Positions 19,863-28,721 of a DNA stretch of 64,000 bases are shown here, piece after piece. The notes under the pieces were generated by a model. It had not been told where the DNA came from, made no database searches, and saw nothing but the letters and a program-made list of their open reading frames with translations. Position numbers and translations under genes: made by a program. Numbering within the stretch: the stretch's first letter is position 1; the number at the start of each line of letters is the position of its first letter. This stretch comes from Acidimicrobiia bacterium (lineage in GTDB: Bacteria; Actinomycetota; Acidimicrobiia; Acidimicrobiales; Poriferisodalaceae): assembly GCA_022821985.1 (NCBI GenBank), contig JAJECP010000021.1:90856-154855 (forward strand), read 5' to 3'.

Positions 19863-19969
19863 CCGGCGGGCGCGACCGCGCCCCATCGAAGCACGACGAG
19901 TTCCCGCATGGGCTGCGGGGTTGTGAAAGCGACGCTCGGCGCCCAGCTGGAGCGGGGCAGACTGCAACG

Positions 19970-21856
19970 ATGCAGCAGGCGGTGCAGGTGCTGGTTGACG
20001 AGCCGGCCATCGACCGCGAGTTCACGTATCTCCTTCCGCCGGAACTTGCCTCAGGGCGTGTGCCGATCACCGTCGGCACCATCGTGCGGGTAGTACTCAA
20101 CCGCCGTCGCCTGCGTGGCTGGGTTACCGAACTCGATGCACCGATGCGCGCCGACTTGGAATTGGCGCCGATCAGCAGCGTTGTCGGCGTCGGACCGCCT
20201 CCGCATGTGGTCGAGCTGGCCCGATGGGCCGCGTGGCGCTGGGCCGGCACCCGCGCTCGCTTTCTGCGCACGGCGAGCCCGGATCGCGTCGTCAAGGGTC
20301 TCCCAGCGAGCCGTCCGGTGCGTCTGCCGAAGGGCGTGTCCGATGACCCGTCCGGAACTCCCGAATGGGTAGAAAATGCGTTGGCCGCGGCCGTCCCTGC
20401 GCCAGCCGGCGGTGGGCTGCCGACCGTCGTCCGTCTCGGTCCGTGCGGCGACGAATGGCCGTTGGTCGTCGAAGCAGTACGTCACGGTCGCTCGCTCGTG
20501 CTCGTGCCGACCGTGGCGTGGGCGGCCCAGCTGGTGGGCAGGCTGCGCCAAGCGGGCGTGTCAACTGCGCTTGCTCCACGCGACTGGGCCGGGGCAGCCT
20601 CGGCACACGCGGTTGTGGGGACCCGCGCCGGGGCCTGGGCCCCGAGCGGCCGGCTCGACGTGGTGGTCGTGCTTGACGAACACGACGAGGCGTATCAAGA
20701 AGAGGCTGCGCCCACTTGGAATGCACGTGATGTGGCGGTTGAGCGGGCCCGTCGCGACGGTGCCCGTTGCCTGCTGGCGGGACCCATGCCGTCGCCGGAC
20801 GCCGTCCACATCGCCAATGCCGCGGGCGGGTCCACGAGGATCTCGCTCACCACCGCGCCTCGACCAGATGAGCGAGAAGCGTGGCCTCGAGTGCAGATTG
20901 CAGACCGGCGCCAAGACGACCCAGCGACGGGGGTGTGGTGCGGCGAAGCCCTCGCCGAGATGCTGCGCAGCGACGGCACCGTGGTGTGCGTGCTGAACCG
21001 CACCGGTCGGGCGCGTCTCGCATACTGCGCCTCGTGCGGCGAGCTGGCGCGTTCGCGCACGAGCGGCCGTGCCCTGCGGCTCGAGAAGCAGCAGTTCACC
21101 GACCCCGACAGCGGTGAAATCCGCCCTGCAGTGTGCGAGTTCTGCGGAGCGACGAAGTTCCGGCGTGCTCGGGTCGGGGTGAAGGGCGTCGCCGAGGAAA
21201 TGGAGCGCCTGGCCCGCCGCCCCGTCATCCAGGTGGTCGGTGGTGCAGCGCCAGATGCAACCAGCGTCGGCACCGGCCCCGGTGCTCTCGACGCTGGCGC
21301 CGGAGCATCGTCGCGTCGCCGGCAACCGCGACCACAGGCGAGGCAGCCAGCGCTCTTCATCGGTACCGAGGCGGTGCTGCACCGGGTGCCGTCGGCAGAC
21401 GCGGTTGCGTTTGTCGACTTCGACCAGGAACTCACGGCGCCCCGCTACCGGGCCGGTGAAGAGGCCTTCGCACTGCTCGTGCGTGCGGCACGCTTGGTGG
21501 GCCCGCGTTCGGGCAGCGGCAGCATCTTGGTGCAGACCCGGCTGCCTGATCATCCGGTCCTGGCGGCGGCAGCCGAGGCCGATCCCAGCGATTGGCTGCG
21601 TGCCGAGGTCGAGCGTCGTTCGGCGATGCGCCAGCCGCCCGCTGCGGCGTGGGCGCTCGTGTCGGGAGCAGCGGCCCCGGGCTACGTCGAGAACCTGTCA
21701 GCCGGCCTGCACGCCGAGGTACTCGACATTGCGGGACCCGCCGACGGAACGTGGCGCATCCGTAGCGACAACCAGAACGTGCTGCTGGATGCCTTGGCAG
21801 CCGCCGAGCGGCCGTCGGGGAGGCTGCGGGTCGCGGTTGACCCGCTCCGGGCCTGA
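19970..21856 (+). CDS. priA: PriA-like primosomal protein N', helicase motifs degenerate
   Basis: 628 aa. The 3' DNA-binding N-terminus ('VLVDEPAIDREFTYLLPP', 'GTIVRVVLNRRRLRGWV') and overall PriA layout are recognisable. Walker A ('GVTGSGKT' in true PriA) is replaced by 'RLGPCGDEWPLVVEA'. DEEH reads DEHDEAYQEE, keeping some of the motif II shape. Two Cys pairs of the zinc-binding site remain ('YCASCGEL', 'CEFCGATKFRRA'). Actinobacterial PriA proteins are known to lack ATPase motifs, so it probably works in replication restart without helicase activity. An Ala/Gly/Arg-rich insertion lies at about 430-460. Confidence 0.88.
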   Translation: MQQAVQVLVDEPAIDREFTYLLPPELASGRVPITVGTIVRVVLNRRRLRGWVTELDAPMRADLELAPISSVVGVGPPPHVVELARWAAWRWAGTRARFLRTASPDRVVKGLPASRPVRLPKGVSDDPSGTPEWVENALAAAVPAPAGGGLPTVVRLGPCGDEWPLVVEAVRHGRSLVLVPTVAWAAQLVGRLRQAGVSTALAPRDWAGAASAHAVVGTRAGAWAPSGRLDVVVVLDEHDEAYQEEAAPTWNARDVAVERARRDGARCLLAGPMPSPDAVHIANAAGGSTRISLTTAPRPDEREAWPRVQIADRRQDDPATGVWCGEALAEMLRSDGTVVCVLNRTGRARLAYCASCGELARSRTSGRALRLEKQQFTDPDSGEIRPAVCEFCGATKFRRARVGVKGVAEEMERLARRPVIQVVGGAAPDATSVGTGPGALDAGAGASSRRRQPRPQARQPALFIGTEAVLHRVPSADAVAFVDFDQELTAPRYRAGEEAFALLVRAARLVGPRSGSGSILVQTRLPDHPVLAAAAEADPSDWLRAEVERRSAMRQPPAAAWALVSGAAAPGYVENLSAGLHAEVLDIAGPADGTWRIRSDNQNVLLDALAAAERPSGRLRVAVDPLRA

Positions 21857-21879
21857 CGGGCCGCGCGCGGGCGCGCCGG

Positions 21880-21885
21880 TAGCCT
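21880..21885 (+). promoter_or_regulatory. -10 box for def, near-leaderless
   Basis: TAGCCT ends 9 nt before the def ATG, and no ribosome site is present. The preceding GC-rich stretch (GGCCGCGCGCGGGCGCGCC, 21859-21877) contains short GC palindromes. Confidence 0.5.
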
Positions 21886-21894
21886 CCGAAATCC

Positions 21895-22464
21895 ATGGGA
21901 GGCACGTTCGAGATCCGGCTGATGGGTGATCCGGTGCTGCGCCAGCGCGCCGCCGAGATCACCGACATCGACGGCCGCGTGGCGCGCATGGTCGACGACA
22001 TGCTGCCTGCCATGTACGAGGCCGAGGGCATCGGCCTCGCCGCTCCCCAAGTGGGCATCCAGCGCCGCCTGTTCATCTTCGACCTCTACGAGGGCGACGG
22101 CCCCCAGACGCTCATCAATCCCGAGATCGTCGAGAGCGATGGCGAATGGACCTACACCGAGGGGTGTCTGTCGGTGCCCGGTCTGACGTTCGAGATTGTC
22201 CGTCCAAAAGAGGTGCACATCGTCGGACGCGACCTCGACGGCAGCGAGGTCAGCATCGAGGCCGATGAGCTGCTGGCGCGTCTGTTCCAGCACGAGCTGG
22301 ACCATCTCGACGGCGTGCTGCTCGTCGACCATCTCGAAAAGGCCGAGCGCAAGGAGGCACTGCGGGAGTGGCGAGTCCAGCTCGCGCAGCTGCAGTCCGG
22401 CACCAACGGACCGGTCGAAACCGGCCCCGTCCCGCTCGTGGGCCGCAATGCCGCGGAGGACTGA
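21895..22464 (+). CDS. def: Peptide deformylase
   Basis: 189 aa. Removes the N-formyl group from nascent proteins. All three family motifs are present: 'GIGLAAPQVG', 'EGCLSVPG' (metal Cys) and 'QHELDHLDG' (HExxH metal site with catalytic Glu). The C-terminal 25 residues are an extension beyond the catalytic domain. It is followed by fmt, its functional counterpart, and the two are bridged by an 18-codon frame starting inside def (22448) and ending on the fmt ATG. Confidence 0.96.
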   Translation: MGGTFEIRLMGDPVLRQRAAEITDIDGRVARMVDDMLPAMYEAEGIGLAAPQVGIQRRLFIFDLYEGDGPQTLINPEIVESDGEWTYTEGCLSVPGLTFEIVRPKEVHIVGRDLDGSEVSIEADELLARLFQHELDHLDGVLLVDHLEKAERKEALREWRVQLAQLQSGTNGPVETGPVPLVGRNAAED

Positions 22465-22500
22465 GCACTCCCGCGTTGCCGTCTCGCCGGACTGCATCCG

Positions 22501-23400
22501 ATGACCTCACCCGGCTTGCCGCTGCCGCCAGCACGGCCGCGCCGGATCGCTTTCGCTGGCACCCCGGATGACGCCGTGCCGGCCTTGCAGGCGCTCGCCG
22601 GGGCCGGGTTCGAGATCCCTGTCGTGGTGACGGGGGAACCACGCCGTCGCAGTCGCCGCGGCGGCGATGCTCCAAGCCCCGTGGCGGCAGCGGCTGCAGA
22701 GCTGGACCTGCCGGTCGGCCACGATCCGGCCGACCTCGCGGGCTGTGATGCCGACTGCGCAGTCGTGGTGGCCTACGGGCAGCTCATCAGCCTCGACCTG
22801 CTGGCGGCCACGCCCATGCTCAACCTGCACTTCTCGCTGCTGCCGCGCTGGCGTGGTGCCGCCCCGGTCGAACGGGCGCTGCTGGCCGGTGACGATCGCA
22901 CGGGCGTTTCACTCATGGCGCTGGAGGCGACGCTCGACACCGGACCCGTCTACTGGCGCCACGAAGTGCCCATCGGACCGGCCGACACTGCAGCAGAGCT
23001 ACGCAACCGGCTTGCTCAAGAAGGTGCTCAGCACCTCGCAGGCTCGCTCGCCGGGGGCGTCGGCACGCCCCAATCCCAATCGGGCGAGCCGACCTATGCA
23101 CACAAGCTGACCCCCGCGGACCGCCAGATCGATTGGTCCCAGCAGGCGGCCTTCATCGACCGCCAGATCCGCGTCGGCGGCGCGTGGACCACGCTCGACG
23201 GCGAGCGCTTCATCATCCGAGTGGCGGCCGTGCAGCCAGGCGAGGCTGTGGCACCGCCGGGGACACTGGTCGACGATGCGGTCGCGACGGGCGACGGCCT
23301 GGTCCTCCTGCGCACCGTCCAGCCAGCGGGCCGAGCAGCGCTCGATGCTCAGGACTGGCTGCGTGGCGCCCGCCTGCCGTCCAGCACCCGCTTCGGCTGA
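22501..23400 (+). CDS. fmt: Methionyl-tRNA formyltransferase
   Basis: 299 aa. Formylates initiator Met-tRNA. The N-terminal Rossmann domain carries 'RIAFAGTPDDAVPALQAL' and the formyl-folate loop 'LNLHFSLLPRWRGAAPVERALLAGD' with the catalytic Asn-His. The C-terminal OB-like domain starts near 'TYAHKLTPADRQIDWSQ'. The loop that normally reads RPAGRG is altered to 'GEPRRRSRRGGD'. The ATG overlaps the TGA of a bridging frame from def (ATGA). Confidence 0.95.
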   Translation: MTSPGLPLPPARPRRIAFAGTPDDAVPALQALAGAGFEIPVVVTGEPRRRSRRGGDAPSPVAAAAAELDLPVGHDPADLAGCDADCAVVVAYGQLISLDLLAATPMLNLHFSLLPRWRGAAPVERALLAGDDRTGVSLMALEATLDTGPVYWRHEVPIGPADTAAELRNRLAQEGAQHLAGSLAGGVGTPQSQSGEPTYAHKLTPADRQIDWSQQAAFIDRQIRVGGAWTTLDGERFIIRVAAVQPGEAVAPPGTLVDDAVATGDGLVLLRTVQPAGRAALDAQDWLRGARLPSSTRFG

Positions 23401-23469
23401 CCACGGGCCCGACTGGCTGTCCGGCCAATCAGTCTTCTCGCCAGCCAGTCGCGTCGCCGGTCAGTCTCG

Positions 23470-23475
23470 TAGCGT
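23470..23475 (+). promoter_or_regulatory. -10 box, leaderless phosphoesterase gene
   Basis: TAGCGT ends 6 nt before the ATG at 23482, the spacing expected for transcription starting on the start codon. Confidence 0.45.
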
Positions 23476-23481
23476 GGTCGG

Positions 23482-24054
23482 ATGCGCATCGGGCTGATCT
23501 CGGACACACACATTCCTGAGGCGGCGCCCGAGCTGTGGCCCGAGGCGTACGCCGCCATGGAGGGTTGCGACGCCATCTTGCATGCTGGCGACATCTACGA
23601 CATCTCGGTGGTCGATCGACTCAACGAGATCGCTCCCACCTGGGCAGCTCGCGGCAACGGCGACGACGGATCGTCAGGGCGAGATGTTCAGCCCGACCAT
23701 CCATTGCTGGCCAACGCGTGGGCGCACACCTTCGACGGCGTTCGGGTCGGCCTCACCCACCACCTGCCCGTACCCGAGATGTCCTTCTACACCGTGGCCG
23801 ATGCAGTGGACCGGCACTTCGGCGCCGACGAGCGGCTCGACGTGTGCGTATACGGCGACACGCACGTCCACCGCATCGACACTCTGTCGGGTGTGCTGTG
23901 CGTCAACCCCGGATCGCCCACGTTTCCCCGCAACCTCAGCGCCCAGTTCGGCACCGTCGGCTATCTCGACATCACCGACGGCGTCGCGACACCATCGCTG
24001 TGGCAGCTCACCCCCGACGGCCTTGAACCCACGGAGTCATGGGACTACGTCTGA
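23482..24054 (+). CDS. YfcE/MJ0936-type metallophosphoesterase
   Basis: 190 aa calcineurin-like phosphoesterase. Metal and catalytic motifs occur in order: 'ISDTHIPE' (D-x-H), 'ILHAGDIYD' (GD), 'AARGNGDD' (GN), 'LTHH' and 'VYGDTHVHR' (GxTHx). These give the dinuclear metal site of the YfcE/MJ0936 group, which cleaves phosphodiesters in vitro. The natural substrate is unknown. It appears leaderless, with TAGCGT 6 nt before the ATG. It stands alone between fmt and an amidohydrolase. Confidence 0.85.
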   Translation: MRIGLISDTHIPEAAPELWPEAYAAMEGCDAILHAGDIYDISVVDRLNEIAPTWAARGNGDDGSSGRDVQPDHPLLANAWAHTFDGVRVGLTHHLPVPEMSFYTVADAVDRHFGADERLDVCVYGDTHVHRIDTLSGVLCVNPGSPTFPRNLSAQFGTVGYLDITDGVATPSLWQLTPDGLEPTESWDYV

Positions 24055-24162
24055 ACTCGTCGCGCTGTGCCGGTTCGCCGCTTCGGCGACAAATGCCTCG
24101 TGTGCCTGTGCCGCCTACAGTGCCGAGCGTTGCCGCACTGGTTCGAACGAGGGGGAGTGGCA

Positions 24163-25176
24163 GTGGCCGACGACAAGGACGCGTGGCTGGCAGCCACTGT
24201 TGAGCAGCCGATCGACGCCGACGAGGAGATCGTCGATCCGCATCACCATCTGTGGGACTTTCCTGCTGGCACGTACCTGGTGCCCGAACTCCACGAAGAC
24301 ACGGGAGCCGGGCACAACGTCACCCAGACCGTCTTTGTGGAGTGCGCTGCGGGCTACTACACGAGCGGGCCTGAGCACATGCGCCCGGTGGGCGAGACGG
24401 AGTTCGTCCGGGAGCAGGCGGCGATATCAGCCGAGGCCGACGGGGCCACGATCTCGGCCATCGTCAGCTTCGCCGACCTGACGCTGGGCAATGCCGTGGA
24501 GGAGGTGCTGGCGGCGCACGACGAGGCCGGTGAGGGGCTCTTCCGCGGCATCCGCCACGCCAACGCCTGGGACGGCAGCGACCAGATCCGCGAGAGCCAC
24601 ACCAAGCCGCCGCCCGAGCTGCTCGCCGACCCGGACTTCCGGGCCGGCTACGCAACCCTGGGCCGCATGGGCTTTAGCTTCGACGGCTGGATGTTCCATA
24701 CGCAGGTGAGCGAGCTGATCGATCTTGCTCATGCGGTGCCTGACACGCCAGTTGTGCTCGACCACCTCGGCGGCCCGCTGGGCATCGGGCCCTACGCCGA
24801 CCGCCGGGACGAGGTGCGCGCCGTGGTGCGCCCGGCGCTCGAAGCGCTTGCCCGCCACCCGCAGGTCACCGTCAAGGTGGGCGGGATCGGCATGAGCATC
24901 TACGGCGTGGGCTTCAAGCGACTGCCGCAGGCACCGCCGTCGGAGCACGTCGCGGCCACTTGGAGCGACGACATCCGCCACTGCATCGAGACCTTCGGCC
25001 CCGACCGCTGCATGTTCGAGAGCAACTTCCCCGTGGACAAGCAGGGCTGCTCGTACACCGTGCTGTTCAACGCCTTCCAGCGCATCTGCGACGAGGCCGG
25101 CTACACGGCCGCCGAGCGCGCCGACCTCTTCGCCGGCACAGCGCGCCGCTTCTACCGAGTCGACCCGCCTGCCTAG
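24163..25176 (+). CDS. Amidohydrolase-2 family protein (TIM-barrel metal-dependent hydrolase)
   Basis: 337 aa. The N-terminal metal motif is DPHHHLWDF. It is followed by barrel strands with 'TVFVECAAGYYTSGPEHMRPVGETEF', 'VLDHLGGPLGIGPYADR' and a C-terminal 'CMFESNFPVDKQG' loop containing the conserved Asp. The family includes lactone hydrolases and decarboxylases acting on cyclic or aromatic substrates; the exact substrate is not readable. GTG at 24163 follows GGGGGAG at about 5-nt spacing and is preferred to the GTG at 24067, whose 32 extra residues look non-coding. Confidence 0.8.
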   Translation: MADDKDAWLAATVEQPIDADEEIVDPHHHLWDFPAGTYLVPELHEDTGAGHNVTQTVFVECAAGYYTSGPEHMRPVGETEFVREQAAISAEADGATISAIVSFADLTLGNAVEEVLAAHDEAGEGLFRGIRHANAWDGSDQIRESHTKPPPELLADPDFRAGYATLGRMGFSFDGWMFHTQVSELIDLAHAVPDTPVVLDHLGGPLGIGPYADRRDEVRAVVRPALEALARHPQVTVKVGGIGMSIYGVGFKRLPQAPPSEHVAATWSDDIRHCIETFGPDRCMFESNFPVDKQGCSYTVLFNAFQRICDEAGYTAAERADLFAGTARRFYRVDPPA

Positions 25177-25204
25177 CCCAGCTAGCCAAGCCCGCGCTAG
25201 GTCC

Positions 25205-25223
25205 GCCGGCCGGTCCGGCCGGC
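25205..25223. terminator. Inverted repeat between convergent genes
   Basis: GCCGGCCG (25205-25212) and CGGCCGGC (25216-25223) form an 8-bp GC stem with a 3-base loop between the convergent amidohydrolase and lactamase-fold genes. It has no T run, so a bidirectional, non-classical terminator is possible. Confidence 0.4.
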
Positions 25224-25236
25224 CAAGCCAAGCCAG

Positions 25237-26004
25237 CTAGGTCAGGCCGATCCCTTCGTGGGGCAGCGTGGCCCACTGGGTCTCGTCGTGCCCGTACAGC
25301 AGGCGGCAGCCATGGTCGTCACGCATTGACTTCAGGTGGCGCATCGATTCGAGCTGCATGTCGTGGTCGTAGCCGAACGGCGGCAGCAGCATCCGGTCGA
25401 GCACGTCCTCCCAGTAGACGCAGTCGCCGGTCAGCACCACCGGACCGCTGTCGAGCTCCACCCGCAGCGACTGGTGGCCCGCAGTGTGTCCCGGCGTGGG
25501 AATGCAGGTGACTGAGCCGTCACCGAACACGTCGTGCTCGCCTTCGATGAGCAAGAGATCGTGCCCGAGGTCAAAATCCTCGGGCTTGTACACCTCGTAC
25601 TCGATGAGCTTGGGGTGATGCCCCGACTCCCACTCGGCCCGCTGGCAGATCAGCCGTGCATTGGGCAGCAGCTCGGTGCCGCCGCAGTGATCGAAATGCA
25701 GGTGGCTGAAGATGACGAACGTCAGCTCGGCCGGATCCACATCGACGCTCTCCAATCGGGCTGACACCTCGTCGCCGGCGGTGTAATCGGCCGTGAACGA
25801 CTTGGCCAGCAGCGGGTACCTCGCACCCACGCCTTCCTGCACCTGGGGGTGCATGCCGGTGTCGAACACCAGCGTCTGGCCGCTGGGGTGGCGCACCAGC
25901 CAGCTCGGGATCGGCAGTCTCACGTTGCCGGGCGCGTCCTTGATCACCGACGCAGTCGGCGTCGACAGCCAGCCGCACTCCAGCGGGACAAGTGAGAGGC
26001 TCAT
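25237..26004 (-). CDS. Metallo-beta-lactamase-fold hydrolase, AHL-lactonase-like
   Basis: 255 aa. The zinc motif HLHFDHCGG (HxHxDH), then 'PTPGHTAGHQS', 'VVLTGDCVYW' and a late 'LLYGHDE' give all ligands of the dinuclear MBL fold. The N-terminus ('WLVRHPSGQTLVFDTGMHPQ') and overall layout resemble N-acyl-homoserine lactonases of the AttM/AiiA group. Quorum quenching is possible, but other lactones are equally likely given the catabolic neighbours. It starts at an ATG with GGAGGT about 10 nt upstream. That GGAGGT belongs to one copy of a 28-bp tandem repeat between this gene and the crotonase. Confidence 0.8.
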   Translation of the reverse strand: MSLSLVPLECGWLSTPTASVIKDAPGNVRLPIPSWLVRHPSGQTLVFDTGMHPQVQEGVGARYPLLAKSFTADYTAGDEVSARLESVDVDPAELTFVIFSHLHFDHCGGTELLPNARLICQRAEWESGHHPKLIEYEVYKPEDFDLGHDLLLIEGEHDVFGDGSVTCIPTPGHTAGHQSLRVELDSGPVVLTGDCVYWEDVLDRMLLPPFGYDHDMQLESMRHLKSMRDDHGCRLLYGHDETQWATLPHEGIGLT

Positions 26005-26012
26005 CAGGCTCA

Positions 26013-26068
26013 GTACCTCCGTCGCGCCTTGTCAGGCGCCGTATCTCCTGCGCGCCTTGTCAGGCGCC
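26013..26068. repeat. 28-bp tandem duplication containing stop codon and Shine-Dalgarno
   Basis: 26013-26040 and 26041-26068 are two copies of a 28-bp unit that differ at only a few bases. Each holds GGCGCCTGACAAGGCGC (read on the - strand), which can fold as a GGCGC/GCGCC hairpin, followed by a GGAG-type ribosome site. The upstream copy supplies the crotonase stop codon. Confidence 0.75.
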
Positions 26069-26920
26069 GAAGCCCTTTCCCATGGGGCGGTGATCGGGGA
26101 AGTCGGGATCACGGCGCTCCATCTGGGCCCGGAAGGCCTCGCCCATGTCGTCGGTGTCGAACATCGCCGCGTTCCACGTGGCGATGTACTCCAGCCCGTC
26201 GGCGACCGAGTGATCGCGGCTGAAGTTCATCGACTGCTTGGTGCCCCAGATCGCCATCGGGCTCTTCGCGGCAATCTGTGCCGCAATGTCGCCGACCGCT
26301 TCCATCATCGAGTCGTGGTCGTCGTAGACGGCGTTCACAAAGCCGCGGTCGAGCGCCTCTTCAGCATCCATACGGCGGCCGGTATAGGCCAGTTCGCGCA
26401 CCACGCCCTCAGGCACCAGCTTGGGCATGCGCTGCAGCGTTCCCACATCGGCGGTCATGCCGATGTTGATCTCCTGGATCGTGAAGAACGCGTCCTGTGT
26501 GGCATAGCGCAGGTCGCAGGCCGACACCATGTCGACGCCGCCGCCGACGCACGCGCCCTGTATGGCCGCGATGACCGGCAGCCGGCTCTGCTCGAGGGCA
26601 TTGAATGTCTGCTGCGCGCGCAGTGCTGTGTTGCGGATCTGCGCACGTGTCCGGCTGCTCTGCCCGCCGCCCACGCCGCTGGTCGGCTCACCGAAGTCGC
26701 CGAACACGGAGAGGTCCATGCCCGAGCTGAAGTGCCTGCCGATCGCCGACAGCACGACGACCCTGGCGTCGGACCCAGAGGTGATCTCCTCGGTGATCTC
26801 GGGCAGTTCCTTCCAGAACTCCAGGATCATCGAGTTGGCCTTCTCGGGGCGCTTCAAGACCAGGTGGGCGACGTGATCGCGCACCTCCACGTCGAAGCAG
26901 GTGTACTCGGACTCGCTCAT
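26060..26920 (-). CDS. Crotonase-family dienoyl-CoA isomerase-like protein
   Basis: 286 aa. Crotonase oxyanion-hole motifs are present ('GRHFSSGMDLSVF', 'IQGACVGGGVDMVSACDLRYATQDAFF'). The segment 'QEINIGMTADVGTLQRMPKL' closely matches eukaryotic ECH1 (delta3,5-delta2,4-dienoyl-CoA isomerase), keeping the two acidic residues (Glu and Asp) that move protons in that enzyme and the Asp of SACD. The isomerase call is therefore better supported than plain enoyl-CoA hydratase. AAGGGA precedes the ATG. It probably acts in degradation of unsaturated acyl-CoAs alongside the divergent CoA-transferase. Confidence 0.82.
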   Translation of the reverse strand: MSESEYTCFDVEVRDHVAHLVLKRPEKANSMILEFWKELPEITEEITSGSDARVVVLSAIGRHFSSGMDLSVFGDFGEPTSGVGGGQSSRTRAQIRNTALRAQQTFNALEQSRLPVIAAIQGACVGGGVDMVSACDLRYATQDAFFTIQEINIGMTADVGTLQRMPKLVPEGVVRELAYTGRRMDAEEALDRGFVNAVYDDHDSMMEAVGDIAAQIAAKSPMAIWGTKQSMNFSRDHSVADGLEYIATWNAAMFDTDDMGEAFRAQMERRDPDFPDHRPMGKGFGA

Positions 26921-27016
26921 CGCGCATTCCCTTTGTCGTGGGTCAGACCGTCATAGTCAAGCGCAACGGAGGCCTCCTCGGGCGGGCCGGCATCGTGCCG
27001 GCAACGGGCCCGGCGC

Positions 27017-27022
27017 TACTGT
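27017..27022 (+). promoter_or_regulatory. -10 box, near-leaderless CoA-transferase
   Basis: TACTGT ends 8 nt before the ATG at 27031, which lacks a ribosome site. Confidence 0.4.
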
Positions 27023-27030
27023 CGCCCGCG

Positions 27031-28260
<1,230 letters not shown>

Positions 28261-28292
28261 ACCGCGCTGCCACGAGTGCCCAAGCAGAGCGG

Positions 28293-28721
28293 TTAGAGCA
28301 TCACGCCCATCACGAGCGCTGCCAGGCCGCACAGCAACGACACGCCGGCTGCTGCACCCCGCTTGGCCGCGTTGTCGCCGGCGTTCTGATGCACCAGGGC
28401 GCCCACGCCGGAGATGAGCACGAGCAGCATCTTGATCCCGAGCAGCATCGACCAGCCCGTGCTCGTCTCCTCGCTGGGAATGGCCAGCATGCCCCACAGG
28501 CCGGTAACGACCGCAATGCCGAATGCGGGCCATGCCACCCGTGAGAAGGCCTTCGCCGCGACCTTGCCGGAGCCAGGGAACGCCCGCCCCACCACCGGCA
28601 CGACGGCTCCGACCACGATCTGGCCGCCGATCCACACCGTCACCGCCAGCACGTGCAGCACGACACGGACCGTGTCGAGGTCAAACGCGACTTCCCGCGT
28701 CACTTCGCTGAGTGCCGTCAT
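28293..28721 (-). CDS. Four-TM membrane protein, CopD/DUF2269-like
   Basis: 142 aa with four hydrophobic segments at about residues 19-45, 62-82, 90-110 and 122-142. The first ('VLHVLAVTVWIGGQIVVGAV') carries the HxxxxxxWxGG pattern of CopD-like and related integral membrane proteins, where the His may bind a metal or haem. Its ATG overlaps the stop of the upstream amidohydrolase on the same strand (ATGA), so the two are coupled. The function is unknown. Confidence 0.6.
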   Translation of the reverse strand: MTALSEVTREVAFDLDTVRVVLHVLAVTVWIGGQIVVGAVVPVVGRAFPGSGKVAAKAFSRVAWPAFGIAVVTGLWGMLAIPSEETSTGWSMLLGIKMLLVLISGVGALVHQNAGDNAAKRGAAAGVSLLCGLAALVMGVML

